DNA of 64,000 nt, taken from positions 620,001 through 684,000 of the forward strand of contig OZ218956.1 of assembly GCA_965112735.1 (NCBI GenBank). Reading direction: 5' to 3'. A program made the position numbers and the translations under genes. Source of the DNA: Phaeosaccion multiseriatum. Its lineage: Eukaryota; Ochrophyta, other classes. This document shows, in pieces, positions 13,621 through 24,351 of this stretch (position 1 is the stretch's first letter; each line of letters opens with the position of its first letter). Under the pieces are notes generated by a model. The model saw nothing but the letters and a program-made list of their open reading frames with translations, was not told the origin of the DNA and did no database searches.

Positions 13621-13806
13621 GAGGAGGAGGAGGAGGAAGAAGAAGAGGAGGAGGAGGAGGAAGAGGAAGAGGAAGAGGAAGAGGAGGAGGAGGAGGAGGA
13701 GGAGGAGGAGGAGGAGGAGGAGGAGGAGGAGGAGGAGGAGGAGGAGGAGGAGGAGGAGGAGGGGGCGCCGCAGCAAGGCAAGGAGGGGTCCGGGCGCAGC
13801 AGCTGA
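1..13806 (+). CDS. Large Sec7-domain Arf guanine-nucleotide exchange factor with MABP-like N-terminus and PH domain (5' end outside window)
   Basis: It probably activates Arf GTPases in vesicle traffic. Exons seen: 1-123, 603-1941, 2254-2374, 2655-3147, 3454-3635, 3790-4360, 4867-5072, 5377-6341, 6950-7359, 7674-7799 (or from 7542), 8033-8131, 8422-8571, 8800-8886, 9275-9379, 9873-10000, 10196-10793, 11037-11207, 11385-11561, 11816-12462, 12763-12892, 13498-13806. They sum to 2378 codons plus stop. The first 60 residues (YLCFKRG, then PSGRVAN) resemble the MABP domain of DENN proteins. A helical DCB/HUS-like region follows, with acidic and glycine-rich inserts. The Sec7 domain lies near residues 1460-1660 of the visible part and has the catalytic FRLPGEAQKIDR loop and the helix IIQLNTDLHK. 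A PH-like domain (residues about 2020-2110, YRFFLFSDQLLYT) precedes a basic stretch and a Q9/poly-E tail. The intron at 8572 starts with GC. Sec7 and the end are firm; the middle exons are less certain. Confidence 0.85.
124..602 (+). repeat. Intron filled with GT/GGGT microsatellite
   Basis: The donor is merged into a GT-rich tract at about 124-400 with a G homopolymer of about 20 near 211-232. A short CAGT run follows at 404-430, and the acceptor is at 602. Translations of this tract are spurious. Confidence 0.8.
1957..2075 (+). repeat. GGGA microsatellite in an intron
   Basis: A GGGA tetranucleotide tract lies just inside the donor of the 1942-2253 intron of the Arf-GEF gene. The acceptor end of the same intron is C/T-rich. 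Confidence 0.8.
2395..2653 (+). repeat. CACT microsatellite in an intron
   Basis: CACT repeats with interruptions (including a CACTCGAT cluster near 2555-2585) fill almost the whole 2375-2654 intron. Confidence 0.8.
4385..4860 (+). repeat. Purine tract followed by CTCC-rich tract in one intron
   Basis: The 4361-4866 intron has a GAG/GGGA-rich tract at about 4385-4470 next to its donor. A CTCC/CTCCCT-rich tract runs from about 4566 to 4858 up to its acceptor. The two are broadly complementary. A copy of CCATCCACTGCCATCC sits at about 4565-4580. Confidence 0.75.
5096..5371 (+). other. Intron-end inverted repeat (16 bp perfect)
   Basis: GGGATGGCAGTGGATG at 5096-5111 begins 23 nt after the donor (5073). 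Its exact reverse complement CATCCACTGCCATCCC is at 5356-5371 and ends 5 nt before exon 5377. In the pre-mRNA the two would pair and bring the splice sites together. The pairing is seen directly; a splicing role is inference. Confidence 0.8.
6665..6945 (+). repeat. CTCCC/CTCCT tract upstream of a splice acceptor
   Basis: A nearly pure pyrimidine array of CTCCC and CTCCT units occupies the 3' half of the 6342-6949 intron of the Arf-GEF gene. Its length across reading frames creates spurious Ser/Pro/Leu open frames. Confidence 0.8.
8577..8665 (+). repeat. Tandem copies of a TTGGTGGTACAGCAC motif inside a GC-AG intron
   Basis: Four perfect 15-bp units followed by two degenerate ones start 5 nt after the GC donor at 8572. 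The unit is a variant of the dispersed motif TTGGTGATACAGCAG seen elsewhere in the window. Confidence 0.85.
9176..9274 (+). repeat. Cluster of TGTATCACCAACTGC units ending at a splice acceptor
   Basis: Five to six copies of the reverse complement of the TTGGTGATACAGCAG motif (some with CGCC or TACC changes) lie directly before exon 9275. The last unit ends CCACCAACAG, which is the acceptor itself. Confidence 0.8.
9396..9730 (+). repeat. CTGT (TCTG) microsatellite in an intron
   Basis: CTGT repeats with TATG interruptions fill the 9380-9872 intron of the Arf-GEF gene, followed by a C/T tract up to the acceptor. Confidence 0.85.
10810..11003 (+). other. Intron-end inverted repeat (10 bp perfect)
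   Basis: GGATGGCAGT at 10810-10819 begins 16 nt after the donor at 10794. ACTGCCATCC at 10994-11003 lies 33 nt before the acceptor. It is the same motif pair as at 5096-5371, but shorter. Confidence 0.65.
12893..13215 (+). repeat. GTGTCAG heptamer minisatellite in an intron
   Basis: An array of GTGTCAG and GTATCAG with interspersed CTATGAA units starts at the donor of the 12893-13497 intron. Because the unit reads CAG/GTGTCAG, the array repeats a donor-like sequence dozens of times. Confidence 0.85.
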
Positions 13807-14944
13807 GATGACAGACAGCACCCTACGCGCCTTCCATTTGTCGGCCCAAATCACTTCCGAAGCACATGTATATATATATATATATATATACATCTGACTG
13901 TCACGAGACTGCCGTACCCCCCCATCGGCCCTTTCCGTGGTCGTCCCCAGTGGGGTGAGGGGCCCACTTGCTTCCCCCCGCCTCTTGCTCTTTCTCTCCT
14001 TCTTTCCATGAGTGCTGTTTTGATTCTCTGCGCTTTGAGGGTGACGGCGTGATGGCCTTCACTTGCCTTCACTTGCCTTCACCCGAGGGTGTCTCTTCGC
14101 AACTCTTTGGTGCGGCCCGGTCGAATGCTTTGATTCTCCAAGCTTCAAGGCTGAAGGCGTCCCCTTGCCTTCAGTGAATCCTTCAGTGCAGACTTACTCT
14201 GGTCTGCGGCCCAGGCCAGAGGGGTCCAGAGGAGAGTCAAGAAGGCGTGCTTCGTGAGAGCGCAATGCGAATACGACAGGGACAGTGGTGATGTGTCGAG
14301 CAGACTTGGGGGTCATGGCCCCAAGTGTAATTAAGAGAGGCATGAGGATGCTGCTTTAACAGATAGTTGATACTTGTTCTGTGCCGAGTAGTTGACTTAT
14401 TTTCTATGCTATGGTATGGTAACACTATTTTCTCCTCAACACACCTCCCGCCCCCGCTCCCTCCCCCCAAAAAGAAGCTTCATCTCTGCACTGCCATCCT
14501 CACTCTTCACTCTCCTTTGTGGGCCCCACCCGCTTGTGTGCCCCTCTCTATGTCCGTCTCCGCTCAAGTCGCCACCATTCTAACGTGTCTTCCCTCCCTC
14601 CAACACGACTATTCGACTCTCTCTCTCTCTCTCGCTCTGCTAAGCAACCCTCCACCTCACAAAAGTAGTGGGCGCTAGAGAGCTCCTTTCCTGTCCTACC
14701 CGTCCATGCCCGGAGTGAGAAGGTGAAAGTCCGAACTCCCATCGCTTCGTCTCCGCACCCATCCGGCATGTATAGGTATATAGGTCAGTGGAGACTCAAC
14801 GCGTTCTGTGTTGACTGCTCTGCTTCTTCTGTCCATCGATCGCGTACCCCATCTCTATTTCCCTGCCGCGCCAAAACACAAGGCTAGTGCATGTGTACAC
14901 GGGCGAACGAAGAAGCGAAGCGGTGGTCCTGCCCTGCTGCTGCT
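13807..14944. other. Intergenic region between convergent genes
   Basis: It holds the 3' untranslated regions of the Arf-GEF gene and of the RNA-binding protein gene. A TA dinucleotide run lies at about 13867-13890. A weak imperfect direct repeat (TTTGATTCTC, then AAGGCGT-like) occurs near 14032 and 14129. I see no gene or RNA in it. Confidence 0.6.
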
Positions 14945-16826
14945 TTACCAGTCGTCTCCGTAACCAGTTCCTCCTCCACCTCCGCCGTAATTTCCTCCTC
15001 CACCCCCTCCTCCATAGCCTCCTCCACCCCCTCCTCCGTATCCTCCTCCTCCTCCGTAGTCTCCTCCTCCTCCGCCGTAGTCGTTGCGTGGGGCACGGGG
15101 CCTAGAGAAGTTCACCTTCACGGGCCGTCCTCCAATCTCAATTCCGTCAAGCGCCTAGAGAGATACGGGCGGGTTGCGGGGAGACGAGCGAGAGTCAGCA
15201 GAGGGTTGGATGAAACAAGAGGCCAGACGACCCACACCCGCTGCACTGGTGAGAACTTCTGTCGTCTCGAGGCACAGTGACAAGGGAACAAATACAAAAA
15301 AACCCCACCTCCCTCCCTCGTGAGACTGACTGCCTTTGATGAGCGTAACGCACCTCAAGTGCCATCTCGGCGGAGTCCTTGGAATCGAAGGTGGCGAATC
15401 CGAAGCCCCTGGAGGACCCCGTTTCCCTGTCGGTCAGCACAATGGCGTCCACCAGCTTGGCGTCTCCGGCGTAGCTCTCAATGGTGTTCCATAGCTCCTC
15501 CGTGGTCACACCTGGCAGAGGAAAGCAATCACGGAGGAGGGGGGGGCGAGAGCGAGGCGGGGTAAGCATCCGGATTGAAGGGGGGGGGGGGGGTGTTGTG
15601 CCTTGCAAATCCACGTCTCTCTTCTCTCAACTAAGGGACAGACACTCACCCCAACCCAGGTTTCCGATGTACAGCTTGGGCTCCTCTGCCTGAGGGGCGC
15701 CGAAGGATCCCCCTCCACCCCGGGCCTGACCGGCCTGCCCCTGGGGGAGCGAGAAGTTGACCCTGATGTTCCTGCCGTCCAGGTCCATACCGTCCAGGGA
15801 TTCAATAGCCTTCTCTGCGGAGTCTTTGTTGCTGAAGGACACGAAGCCGAAGCCCCTGGAGCGTCCGGACTCGCGGTCAGTGAGCACCACACAGTTGACA
15901 ACCTCGCCAAAGTCCGAGAAGGTGGTGTAGAGGTCGTCGCGGGTGGTTCCCCAGCCGAGGTTGCCCACGTAGAGCTTGTGCTCCTCTACATAGGGTCGGT
16001 CCTCCTTGGGCACCGACAGGTTCACTTTGATAGTCCTGCCGCCAAGGTCAGATCCGTTCATGGCCTAAGTTGGATGGATGGACGGACGAGACGTCCCGGT
16101 TGGGAAGGGACGTGTGGATGGTGCAGGCGCAGTGGATTGGTTAATGGGAGCACGATAGAGACGCGTAAGAGGGAGAGAGGGGTGTCAAAAGACACAAGCG
16201 CGGACAGGGGGAAGGCCCCGACCCAAACCTCACCACCACCCACCACATCCACCCCCACACCAAAAAAAACAATCCCTTTGTCAAGTCCCGCAGTCTTACA
16301 CAGAGAGAGGGCCAGAGCGACTCACATCGATGGCAGCCTCGGCCTCTCCCGCGTTGGTGAAGGAGATGAATCCGAAGCCCCTGGAGCGCCCAGTCTCCCT
16401 GTCAGTCACCACCACAGCATCGGTCACGGTGCCGTACTGCTCGAAGGCCGCCCTCAGGTCCTCCGACATGGTTCCCCAGCCCAAGTTACCAACATACAGC
16501 TTGATCTCCTCCTGCACAGCCACCATAGGGGCGGCCTCCTCTGCCACCTCCCCCGCTGCCATTGGGTCCTCCACCGCCGCCATAGGCTCCTCACCACCCT
16601 CCTCCGTTGTGGACATCATTAGGGAAGCAGGCGAGCGGTGCAGGGCACGCGTCACGATGAGCTGAGCGCATGATGGCCTCGCGGCCTGGGCAGCGGACGT
16701 GACCTTAAGCGACCGGCCCTGTGCGAGAGCGACAAAAGATCGAGAGGTGATGGGAGCGGCCACAAAGGCAGAGGCGGTCCTGGCAGACGCCCCCAGTCCC
16801 AGGATAGCAACAGCCTTGGACCTCAT
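14945..16826 (-). CDS. Plastid-targeted RNA-binding protein with three RRMs and Gly-rich tail (cpRNP-like)
   Basis: It probably binds and stabilises plastid transcripts. Exons in coding order: 16826-16326, 16064-15650, 15511-15354, 15154-14945; total 427 residues, in phase throughout. The N-terminus has a short hydrophobic segment followed by TASAFVAAP, which matches the bipartite signal with an ASAFAP motif used in red-derived complex plastids. After an acidic, Ala-rich linker come three RRMs, each with RNP2 (KLYVGNLGWG or close) and RNP1 (RSRGFGFISF, RSRGFGFVSF, SSRGFGFATF). The protein ends in a GGGGGY-type glycine-rich repeat and GDDW. The introns fall at equivalent points near the end of each RRM, suggesting that the repeats arose by exon duplication. 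Two RRMs plus targeting is the plant cpRNP plan; three is unusual. Confidence 0.88.
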
Positions 16827-17125
16827 TGCTGCGCTATTGATGGAAGCTAGGATACGTGGGGTGGCAATGACTGACGTGACAGTGCTACAACGCTTCTTCT
16901 CACTCTTGGCCGCTGCGTTGGTTTGATTCTTGGCCCAGAGCAGCTTACCGCCCCCGGGGATAAATAAAGAGCTGAAACTGAAATTGTTTCTGGTTACAGA
17001 ATCTTACAATGAAGGATCCTCCGCCTCCCCCTCCGCCTCTGCTGCCCCCTCCTCCACGTATCTGCAGGCCCTGGCTCTTGCCAGTCCCTCCTTCGCCTGG
17101 CGGCTGTCGTGGCTTAGGCCCAATG

Positions 17126-20100
17126 CTACCGAGGAAGGAAGGAAGGAAGGAAGTTGTTGCTTGTGTCACTGGTGCTGCTCGCTGTCCCCTCCTGGATGGG
17201 CTCCTCTGACCGTGCTGCTTCCCGCCCCAGCAAGGGCTCCGAAGGCGGTGGTTCGGCGTCGTGGCGGAGGGGCGAAGAGGACAGAGGCGCAGTATTGCTT
17301 CTCCCGGCCCTGCTGCCGCCCGCCTCTGCTGCTCCCACCGTTCCCAGCTTCTCATCGCCTTCCTTCCCCTCCTCCTGCTCCATCGGTACCACCTTCCTGC
17401 CACCGCTCCCCTTACGCCCCTTGGGGCTCCATAGCCGCCTTGGGGGCGTCGCTAACGGCCGCTCAGCGAGAGCCTCTGCGTGAATGGTGCCTCCCGGCGT
17501 CAAAATGGCGGGCTCGTTGTCGTCCGCCCCCACATTCCCCCCCAGCCCCAACGGAACCAGTCCTCGTCCTCTCTTTCTGCCACTACCCCTGCCCCACGAG
17601 GAGGCCGCCCCCCCCTTGGGACTGAACGTGGCCATCATGCCCAGAGGCCGACGCCCCCCCACGAGACTCAGCTTCTTGATCGCCGCAGGCGGTGTCAGGA
17701 CGCTGGCCTGCTGCGTCCCCATCCACGTTATGCCCGCCAAATCAGTCGCCGAATGCCGCGCCCTGCTGGTGTCCACCCGAGAAATCGCCAGCCCAAGCGC
17801 GCCGCTGGGACTGGACACCAGTGGGCCCCCCTCGGGCCCGTGATTGCAAACACCGGCCTCCTCGGACTCGCCGCTGCATACCATCCTCTTCGATTCGCTG
17901 ATCCCGCCGGTGCGCCCTTTCAGGCCTGACCCTCCTACTCCGTTGCACACTTCACAGTTCCAGGACAGGCGACGCCCGCGTGCCGCCTTCTTCTGCAGCA
18001 TGGTGTCCGTGTCCATCATGGCCTGATGCGCGAGCAGGTGTTGTAGAAGGGACAGATGCAGGGGGGGGGGGGGGAGAGAGGGAGAGAGAGATGCAAAGGG
18101 AGGGAACGAGAGACATGAGTCACGCGAGGAGGGGGGGAACAGAGATGCAGGTAGAGCGGAGAGGGAGGGAGAGGAGAGAAGGAGATGAGAGGGAGGGAAG
18201 GAGAGAGAGAGATCAAAAGGAAGGGGAGGAGAGGATCCGACAGTACGTCTGTCGGTCAGTCAGTCAGTCGGTCGGTCGGTCGGTCGGTCAGTCAATCAGT
18301 CAGTCAGTCAGTCAGTCAGTCAGTCAGTCAGTCAGTCAGTCAGTCAGTCAGTCGGTCAGTCAGTCAATCAGTCAGTCAGTCAGTCGGTCAGTCAGTCAAT
18401 CAGTCAGTCAGTCAGTCAGTCAGTCAGTCAGTCAGTCAGTCAGTCAGTCAGTCAGTCAGTCAGTCAGTCAGTCAGTCAGTCAGTCAGTCAGTCAGTCAGT
18501 CAGTCAGTCAGTCAGTCAGTCAGTCAGTCAGTCAGTCAGTCAGTCAGTCAGTCAGTCAGTCAGTCAGTCAGTCAGTCAGTCAGTCAGTCAGTCAGTCAGT
18601 CAGTCAGTCAGTCAGTCAGTCAGTCAGTCAGTCAGTCGGTCAGTCAGTCAGTCAGTCAGTCAGTCAGTCAGTCAGTCAGTCAGTCAGTCAGTCAGTCAGT
18701 CAGTCAGTCAGTCAGTCAGTCGGTCCGTCAGTCAGTCAGTCAGTCAGTCGGTCAGTCAGTCAGTGAGTAAGTAATTCAGACAGTCGGCCACAGGAGGCGC
18801 TAGGTCGTGTCGGAAGACGAAAACACGTGAGAAAGACATCTACCGAGCGAGCGAGCTATATAGAGTGTGCTTCGATTGTTGAGTGCGTGCTGACCTCGAG
18901 ATTCCACAGGCGTATCTGCAGCCTTGCGTGCTTCTCGAAGAGGGTGCTCTTGTAGCCCAGCACAAAGATGGAGATGACGAAGGAGCCGATGAAGAGCAGG
19001 TTGGTAGCCAGCTCGGGCTGCTGCATGAGAATGAACAGGTTCAGAGAGAGGAAGGGCAAGTCCTCGCCTGCAGGGAGGAGAGAGCGATGAGGCAGAGGCA
19101 GCAAGCACATGGGTAGGGAGGGATGGCAGGGGGCGGGGGGCGAAGCATCGGAAGTCGGGGTCAGAGTAGGTACCCGAAGGTCGAGGCCCACATGGCATCG
19201 CCGATCGTCGAATCCAATCGAAGGGAAGCCCCTCCTCGGACACTCTGCTCCGCACTCCCCTTCGCTGCGCTACTCAGCGAACAACAAAACTATACAGACG
19301 CTCTACCCCACACGCTCCCTCTACACACACACACACCTGCCATGATGACGATGCGCATGGCGTTAAGAGAGAGGAGCCTTTGGACCGCCACATGCAGGCT
19401 CATATACTTGTTGCCTCTGTCGAAGGGTACGTGAAGCTTGCAGGACCGCTTCGCAAACATCGTGCGGAGGATGTCCTTCTGCTTCCCTGTAGGGGTAGGG
19501 GGGGGCAAGTAGAGGCGTATGGAGGTGTGGCAGGGGGGGGAGTGGAGGTGTATGGGGACGGGGAAGGTAGAGTGGAGGCATATGGAAAGAGAAGAGTAGA
19601 GGCGTATGGGGATTGGGAAGGTAGAGTGGAGGTGTATGGAAAGAGAAGAGTAGAGGCGTATGGGGATGCGGAAGGTAGCGTGGAGGCATACGGCATATGG
19701 AAAGAGAAGAGTAGAGACGTATGGGGATGCGGAAGGTAGAGTGGAGGCATATGGAAAGAGAAGAGTAGAGGCGTATGGGGATGCGGAAGGTTGAGTGGAG
19801 GCATATGGAAAGAGAAGAGTAGAGGTGTATGGGGATGCGGAAGGTAGAGTGGAGGCATATGGAAAGAGAAGAGTAGAGGCGTATGGGGATTGGGAAGGTA
19901 GAGTGGAGGCATATGGAAAGAGAAGAGTAGAGGCGTATGGGGACGGGGAAGGTAGAGTGGGAGCATATGGAAAGAGAAGAGTAGAGGCGTATGGGGATGC
20001 GGAAGGTAGAGTGGAGGCATATGGAAAGAGAAGAGTAGAGGCGTATGGGGATTGGGAAGGTAGAGTGGAGGTGTATGGGACGAGAAGAGTAGAGGCGTAT

Positions 20101-23100
20101 GGGGATGGAGCGGGCGGAACGGGGTGGAAAGGAGAGGGGCGGGGTGGTCAGCCAGGCAGGGCGAGGGGGGAAGAAGCGGCACTCAAACCAGACTACTACC
20201 TACCCACCCACCAACCCATCTACAGGGGAGGCTCGCTAGTGTATGGTACTGACCTGGGTAGAGCATGCTGTTTCCCTCAATGGCGACGCCGAATCGCCAC
20301 TCCACATACATATCCAAGATAATGCAGCCCCGAGTGTACACGCCGTGCAAGGAGGCGGTCAGGGCGAAGGCCACCACCACTAAGGGGGCAGGGAGGGGAG
20401 AGGAGTCATGCAGCATGCAGAGCAGTAGGGTGAGGAGCGACGGCAGGGGGGAGGGCAGGGGCGACAGAAGGAAGCGAACGGTGCCTGCCGTGCCTTCCTT
20501 CCTCCACGAAGGAGGGGCGGACGGTGTAGAGCCCTGTACACAGAGGGTATTGCGAAGTCGACCTTCATCGATTGTCGTCTCGCCCACCCCATAAAGTCAG
20601 GACGGCAGAGCAGAGAGAGAATACAGACATACACACACACACACACACCTGTGTACAGGATCTTCATCCACCCCACGAGAGAGGCGGTGTAGAGCAGCGC
20701 GGCGTAGGCCCCCAGATCGGAGAACAGATCCACCACCTCTACGCACGAGAATATGCTGACCCACGTCATTTGGCCCTTCAGAAAGGCCTGAGGGAGGAGG
20801 GTGCGTGTGAGCATGTTGGTGATATTAAAGAGGGGAGGTGGACAGGTGAGTCACAGGGCCGGCAGGAGTGATGCATACGTGCGTGCGAGGGGGGGGGGGG
20901 TTAAGAGGCAGGGGGGGAGGAGGATCGACTCTCTCGAGGAAAGACACGTGGAATCTCCACTTCTCACCCTCATGTCGTCGTCGAGCAGCATGTGGACCTT
21001 GGTGTCCACCTGCACCCGCCGAAGAACCAACTTGTCCAGAAAGACCCATCCCATGACCACGGCCACCAAGAAAGCCCCTGTGATGAGGAGGTACAGCCCC
21101 GTGAGCGTCCCGTCCTCCTCCAGCGGCAAGGTGCAGTACCAAGAGCCCTCCTCTGCCACGTCGGACTCTTCGCACGCCTCGCAAGTGCTGCTGTTGGTTG
21201 CCGCCATCTGTGTGGAAAATGTGTCCACTGGGCAGGCGCTGCAGGCGGAGACGTCCCCCTGCCCTGAGGAGGCGGAGAACGTACCCGCGGGGCAGTCCAC
21301 GCACAGAGCCGAAGAGGTGAGGCCCGTTGCGGGGCCGTATGTACCCGCGGGGCAGGCGGTGCAGCTGCTGGCGAGCGTTTCGTTGCTGAAGAAGCCCATC
21401 GGACACGCGGTACAGGCAGACAGCAGGGACGTACTGGCTTCGACACTGGACGAGAAGTACCCAAGGGGGCAACTGAGGCAGGCAGAGCTCCCTCCCTCAC
21501 TCCCATACACCTCCTTGTACGTCCCGCTCGGGCACGCCACGCAGGAGAAGGTGTCGCTGCCGCTGATGGCCACTTTGTAGTACCCCGGGTCGCACACGCA
21601 CTGCGTCACGTTGAGCGCCCCCGTCGTCAGGGTTCGAGAGAAGGCGGGGCAGCTCTGGCACTCCAGGGCCTCCCCGCCTGCGCCGCCGAGGGCATCGAAG
21701 AAGCCCAAGGCGCACTCGCAGTGCCTCTGTGTCGTGCTACCCTGACTGGAGGTGGTGGAGTTGGCCGGACACGCGGAGCACACCTCACCCCCGCCTCCCT
21801 CCCCCACGCCCCCCACGATTCGATAAGAGCCAAAGTCGCACAGGGAGCAGCTGCCCTCCCCCCCCTCGTAGCCGTCCACACACAGACACTGCTCAAAGTC
21901 CGCGTAGGCGCCGTCCACCTCGGCGTAGGCGAGGTTCAGCACTCCCTGGGCCGCCGAGCCTCGATATGAGGTGGGGCAGGCGTTGGCACTGTCCCCCACC
22001 TGCCTCCACCAAGTGCTCGACTCGTCGCCGCTCACCAAGTACTCGGGAAAGGCATCGTCACCACTACTCCTGCTGCTGCTGCTGCTGCTGCTGCGAAGGA
22101 AGAGGTTGTCGCCAACAAGGAGCATCATGAGCTCTTCGAAGCCGTACTCGAAGGGCTCAGAGGAGAGGAGCAGCCCTTCATCCTCCCCCTCCTCGGGCAG
22201 GGATGGGAGAGACTCGTTAAAAGAGTTGCCCGAAAGATCCAACACGTAGAGCGCTTGCCCTACTTCCGTGGGGAGCGATCCGCCAATGCTATTGTCGCCG
22301 AGCATCACCACACTCAGGGCCTGCCCCCCCACCTGCCCCGACACCTCCGAACAGCTGCTGTCACCGCAGTACTGAAGGGACAGGGCCTCATCCATTGTCC
22401 CTGTGAGCGAGTTGTCACTCATGTCCAGAGTCTGAAGGCTAGGGAGGGCAATCACAGACTGTATTGCTTCGTACACGTTCTGCGTAAGCTGGTTTCCCCG
22501 CAGCGACAACCACCGGAGCTCAGGGAGGAGCCAGCTGGGCGCCGTCCTGTTCCAGTGCACAAAGGGGGTAGCGGTGGTGGTGCGCACTGACTCTGTGAGC
22601 CATCCAGAGGGAAGATTTGGCGAAATGGCATTGTGCTGCAAGAGTAGACGTCGGAGGGACCCCGCCCCCTGCCCCCAGTCGCCCGGGATGGAGATGAGCT
22701 GATTGGAAGCCAATATGAGGTCCTCGAGAGAGCCCATGCGCCCCAGGACGGAGGGAACGCCTCCATAGAGCGTATTCTCGGACAAATCTAGCACCTCCAG
22801 CGTGGTGAGGTTGCCAAAACTAGAGGTGGCCTCCGTTAGATTGCCCGCCAGCCCATTGGACGCAAGCATCAGCTCCACCACTTGCCCGTCCCTGCACACC
22901 ACGCCGAACCAGCTGCATAGTGAGGCCTCGCTACCTCCCCAACCACTACTGTTGGTCCAACTCCCGGCACTGCTGCTACCGCTGCTGCTACTGCTGCTAC
23001 TGGCCCCAGATGTGGCATTATAAAAGGTCATGAGACTATGGTAGTCGGCCTCGGTCCGTCTTGCGGCTGTCGCGAGAAGAAGAAGAAGCATTGCCAACTT

Positions 23101-23238
23101 GCATGCCGCCGTCCGCCCTCTGCCTCCTTCCTGGCCGCCACGCCACCCGCCCGGGCTGCGCCGTCGCATTGACACAGGCATGTGGCTCCACGACACGAGC
23201 TGCGCACAGGAGCAAAACGGGCAGGGAGCACATGGCAC
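17126..23238 (-). CDS. Leucine-rich-repeat and cysteine-repeat multi-pass membrane protein
   Basis: Probable cell-surface receptor or adhesion protein of unknown ligand. Exons in coding order: 23238-20968, 20787-20649, 20379-20254, 19486-19337, 19067-18895, 18022-17126; they sum to 1251 residues in phase. An N-terminal hydrophobic run (AMLLLLLATAA) acts as signal peptide; translation may begin at an internal Met rather than 23238. The ectodomain opens with a plant-like LRR cap (CSWFGVVCRDG) and LRRs with LxxLxLSxN spacing. Several cysteine repeats of the GCC2/GCC3 type follow (CxxCPAGTY, CVDCPAGTFSASSGQ). About five hydrophobic helices follow (LLITGAFLVAVVMGW first). The last exon adds a 298-residue basic, Pro/Ser-rich tail with a CEVCNG motif. 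The whole ectodomain sits in one 2.27 kb exon while the membrane part is split into small exons. I cannot name a family member. Confidence 0.8.
18255..18770. repeat. CAGT microsatellite in an intron of the LRR gene
   Basis: About 125 CAGT units with occasional CGGT and CAAT variants lie in the 18023-18894 intron. On the coding (minus) strand it reads CTGA. Long Ser-Gln-Val frames through it are spurious. Confidence 0.9.
19525..20105. repeat. 54-bp minisatellite in an intron of the LRR gene
   Basis: About eleven copies of a 54-bp unit (key parts GTGGAGGCATATGGAAAGAG and GTAGAGGCGTATGGGGATGC) lie in the 19487-20253 intron. Some units are shortened by one half. As 54 is a multiple of three, all frames stay open; I do not regard it as coding. 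Confidence 0.85.
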
Positions 23239-23668
23239 TACACTCGTCGTGTTCTATGTAAGGACTCCCTCCCTCGCGGCATGGCGCGTTAAGAACCCAA
23301 AAATGAAGCTCAGTAACTGACTACTGACGATAGACGAAGGTCTGGGTTGAGCAGTGGGCCCTGGCTGTTGCCTGTGGCAAAGGAGGGCAAAGGTCGGAAA
23401 CTATTGTCGTTCTCACAGGAAATGGATGCTTCTTTCGTCCATTCAGAAGTGCATCCTCCTCCTTCCTCTGGTGATGTTGCCGCTGCCACTGCTGTTGCTA
23501 CTGACTCCTGCTCTGCACTCCTGTTCTGTTTGGGGTGTCGCGATGGCCCGGGGCCGCACCTAGGAATCAGAAAAAGGAAGAAACGTGAAACGTAACGGTA
23601 TTTGTTGACATATCCCATCCCCCCTCCCCCCCACTCCTCTCCCTCCCACACACACGCAACTTGACGAT
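23239..23668. promoter_or_regulatory. Divergent intergenic region
   Basis: This 430-bp gap separates the start of the LRR gene (minus) from the start of the lumen protein gene (plus) and must hold both promoters. I see no clear TATA element or repeat. Confidence 0.4.
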
Positions 23669-24351
23669 ATGCGAACTGCGTTTTTGCTGGGGCTTGGGGG
23701 CTTGCTGCAATGCTCGCGGGGGCTCGCTTTCGTGGCGCCTGCAGCTCATTGCTGCGCGAAGCAGCCGCAGCAGCAGCAGCGGACTAGACTTGCTATGGCA
23801 GACAAGACTCAGGATGAGGATATGAACGTACCATCAACCACACGAAGCTCATTCCTGTCCAACGGGCTGCGGCGTGGGGCGGCGGTAGGGGTGGTCCTAG
23901 GCACGGCGCTTACCGCCAGTGGGAAGTTCGCGTTCGCCGACGGCCTGGAAGACTTGAGCTCAGCCGACCCTGCTCCGCCCATGAGCCCGGAGGCAGCTGA
24001 GGCGGACCGTATCAAGTAAGAGGAGGGAACATAGGAGGGGCAAGCATGCAAAAAAGAGGGTGGAATGATGACTTATGCACTCTCTCACTGAGCAGGAAGA
24101 AGCTGGCGGCTCAGGCAAAAGCGACAGGCTCAGCCCAATCAGGAAGGCAGTCCTTCTCGGTGAGTGCAACTCAACGTCCTGTCCGCTCTCCTTCGTCCAC
24201 TTCGGAAGTCTGAACGTATTCCTTCCACCCTTTCTCCCCGCACCGGCAGGACTCCAGGAAGGCCGAGCTGGAGAAGCAGGCGGTGCAGAAAGGCAAGACC
24301 AAGAAGCAGAGGCAGCAAGACCTGTGCGAGGCCCTCGGCCGTGGGTGTTGA
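23669..24351 (+). CDS. Small thylakoid-lumen protein with bipartite plastid and twin-arginine-like signals
   Basis: Exons 23669-24015, 24096-24159 and 24250-24351 give 170 residues. The N-terminus is a signal peptide (RTAFLLGLGGLLQCSRG) followed by LAFVAPAA, a phenylalanine motif of the ASAFAP type that marks import into a red-derived complex plastid. A second signal follows at about residues 68-92: RRGAAVGVVLG, then a hydrophobic stretch and FAFADG. This fits Tat transport into the thylakoid lumen. The mature part is short, Lys- and Gln-rich, and ends DLCEALGRGC with two closing cysteines. I do not recognise the mature family; a small extrinsic photosystem-associated protein is possible but unproved. 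The gene sits between the LRR gene and the magnesium transporter without overlap. Confidence 0.75.

Noticed and set aside
13867-13890. TA-rich run as a promoter element
   Set aside because: A simple TA dinucleotide repeat in the 3' region between two convergent genes, so not placed as a promoter.
13543-13897. Minus-strand poly-Ser or poly-Leu frames
   Set aside because: Antisense shadow of the poly-Glu tail of the Arf-GEF gene.
15603-16622. 339-residue plus-strand frame
   Set aside because: It is antisense to the RRM exons, whose RNP motifs and phase-consistent splicing are clear on the minus strand.
18240-18770. Ser-Gln-Val open frame in the CAGT array
   Set aside because: Simple repeat inside an intron of the LRR gene on the other strand.
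19400-20322. Open frames across the 54-bp minisatellite, and a possible CRISPR-like regular array
   Set aside because: The unit length is a multiple of three, so frames stay open. Units are contiguous with no unique spacers, and the region is an intron of a eukaryotic gene.
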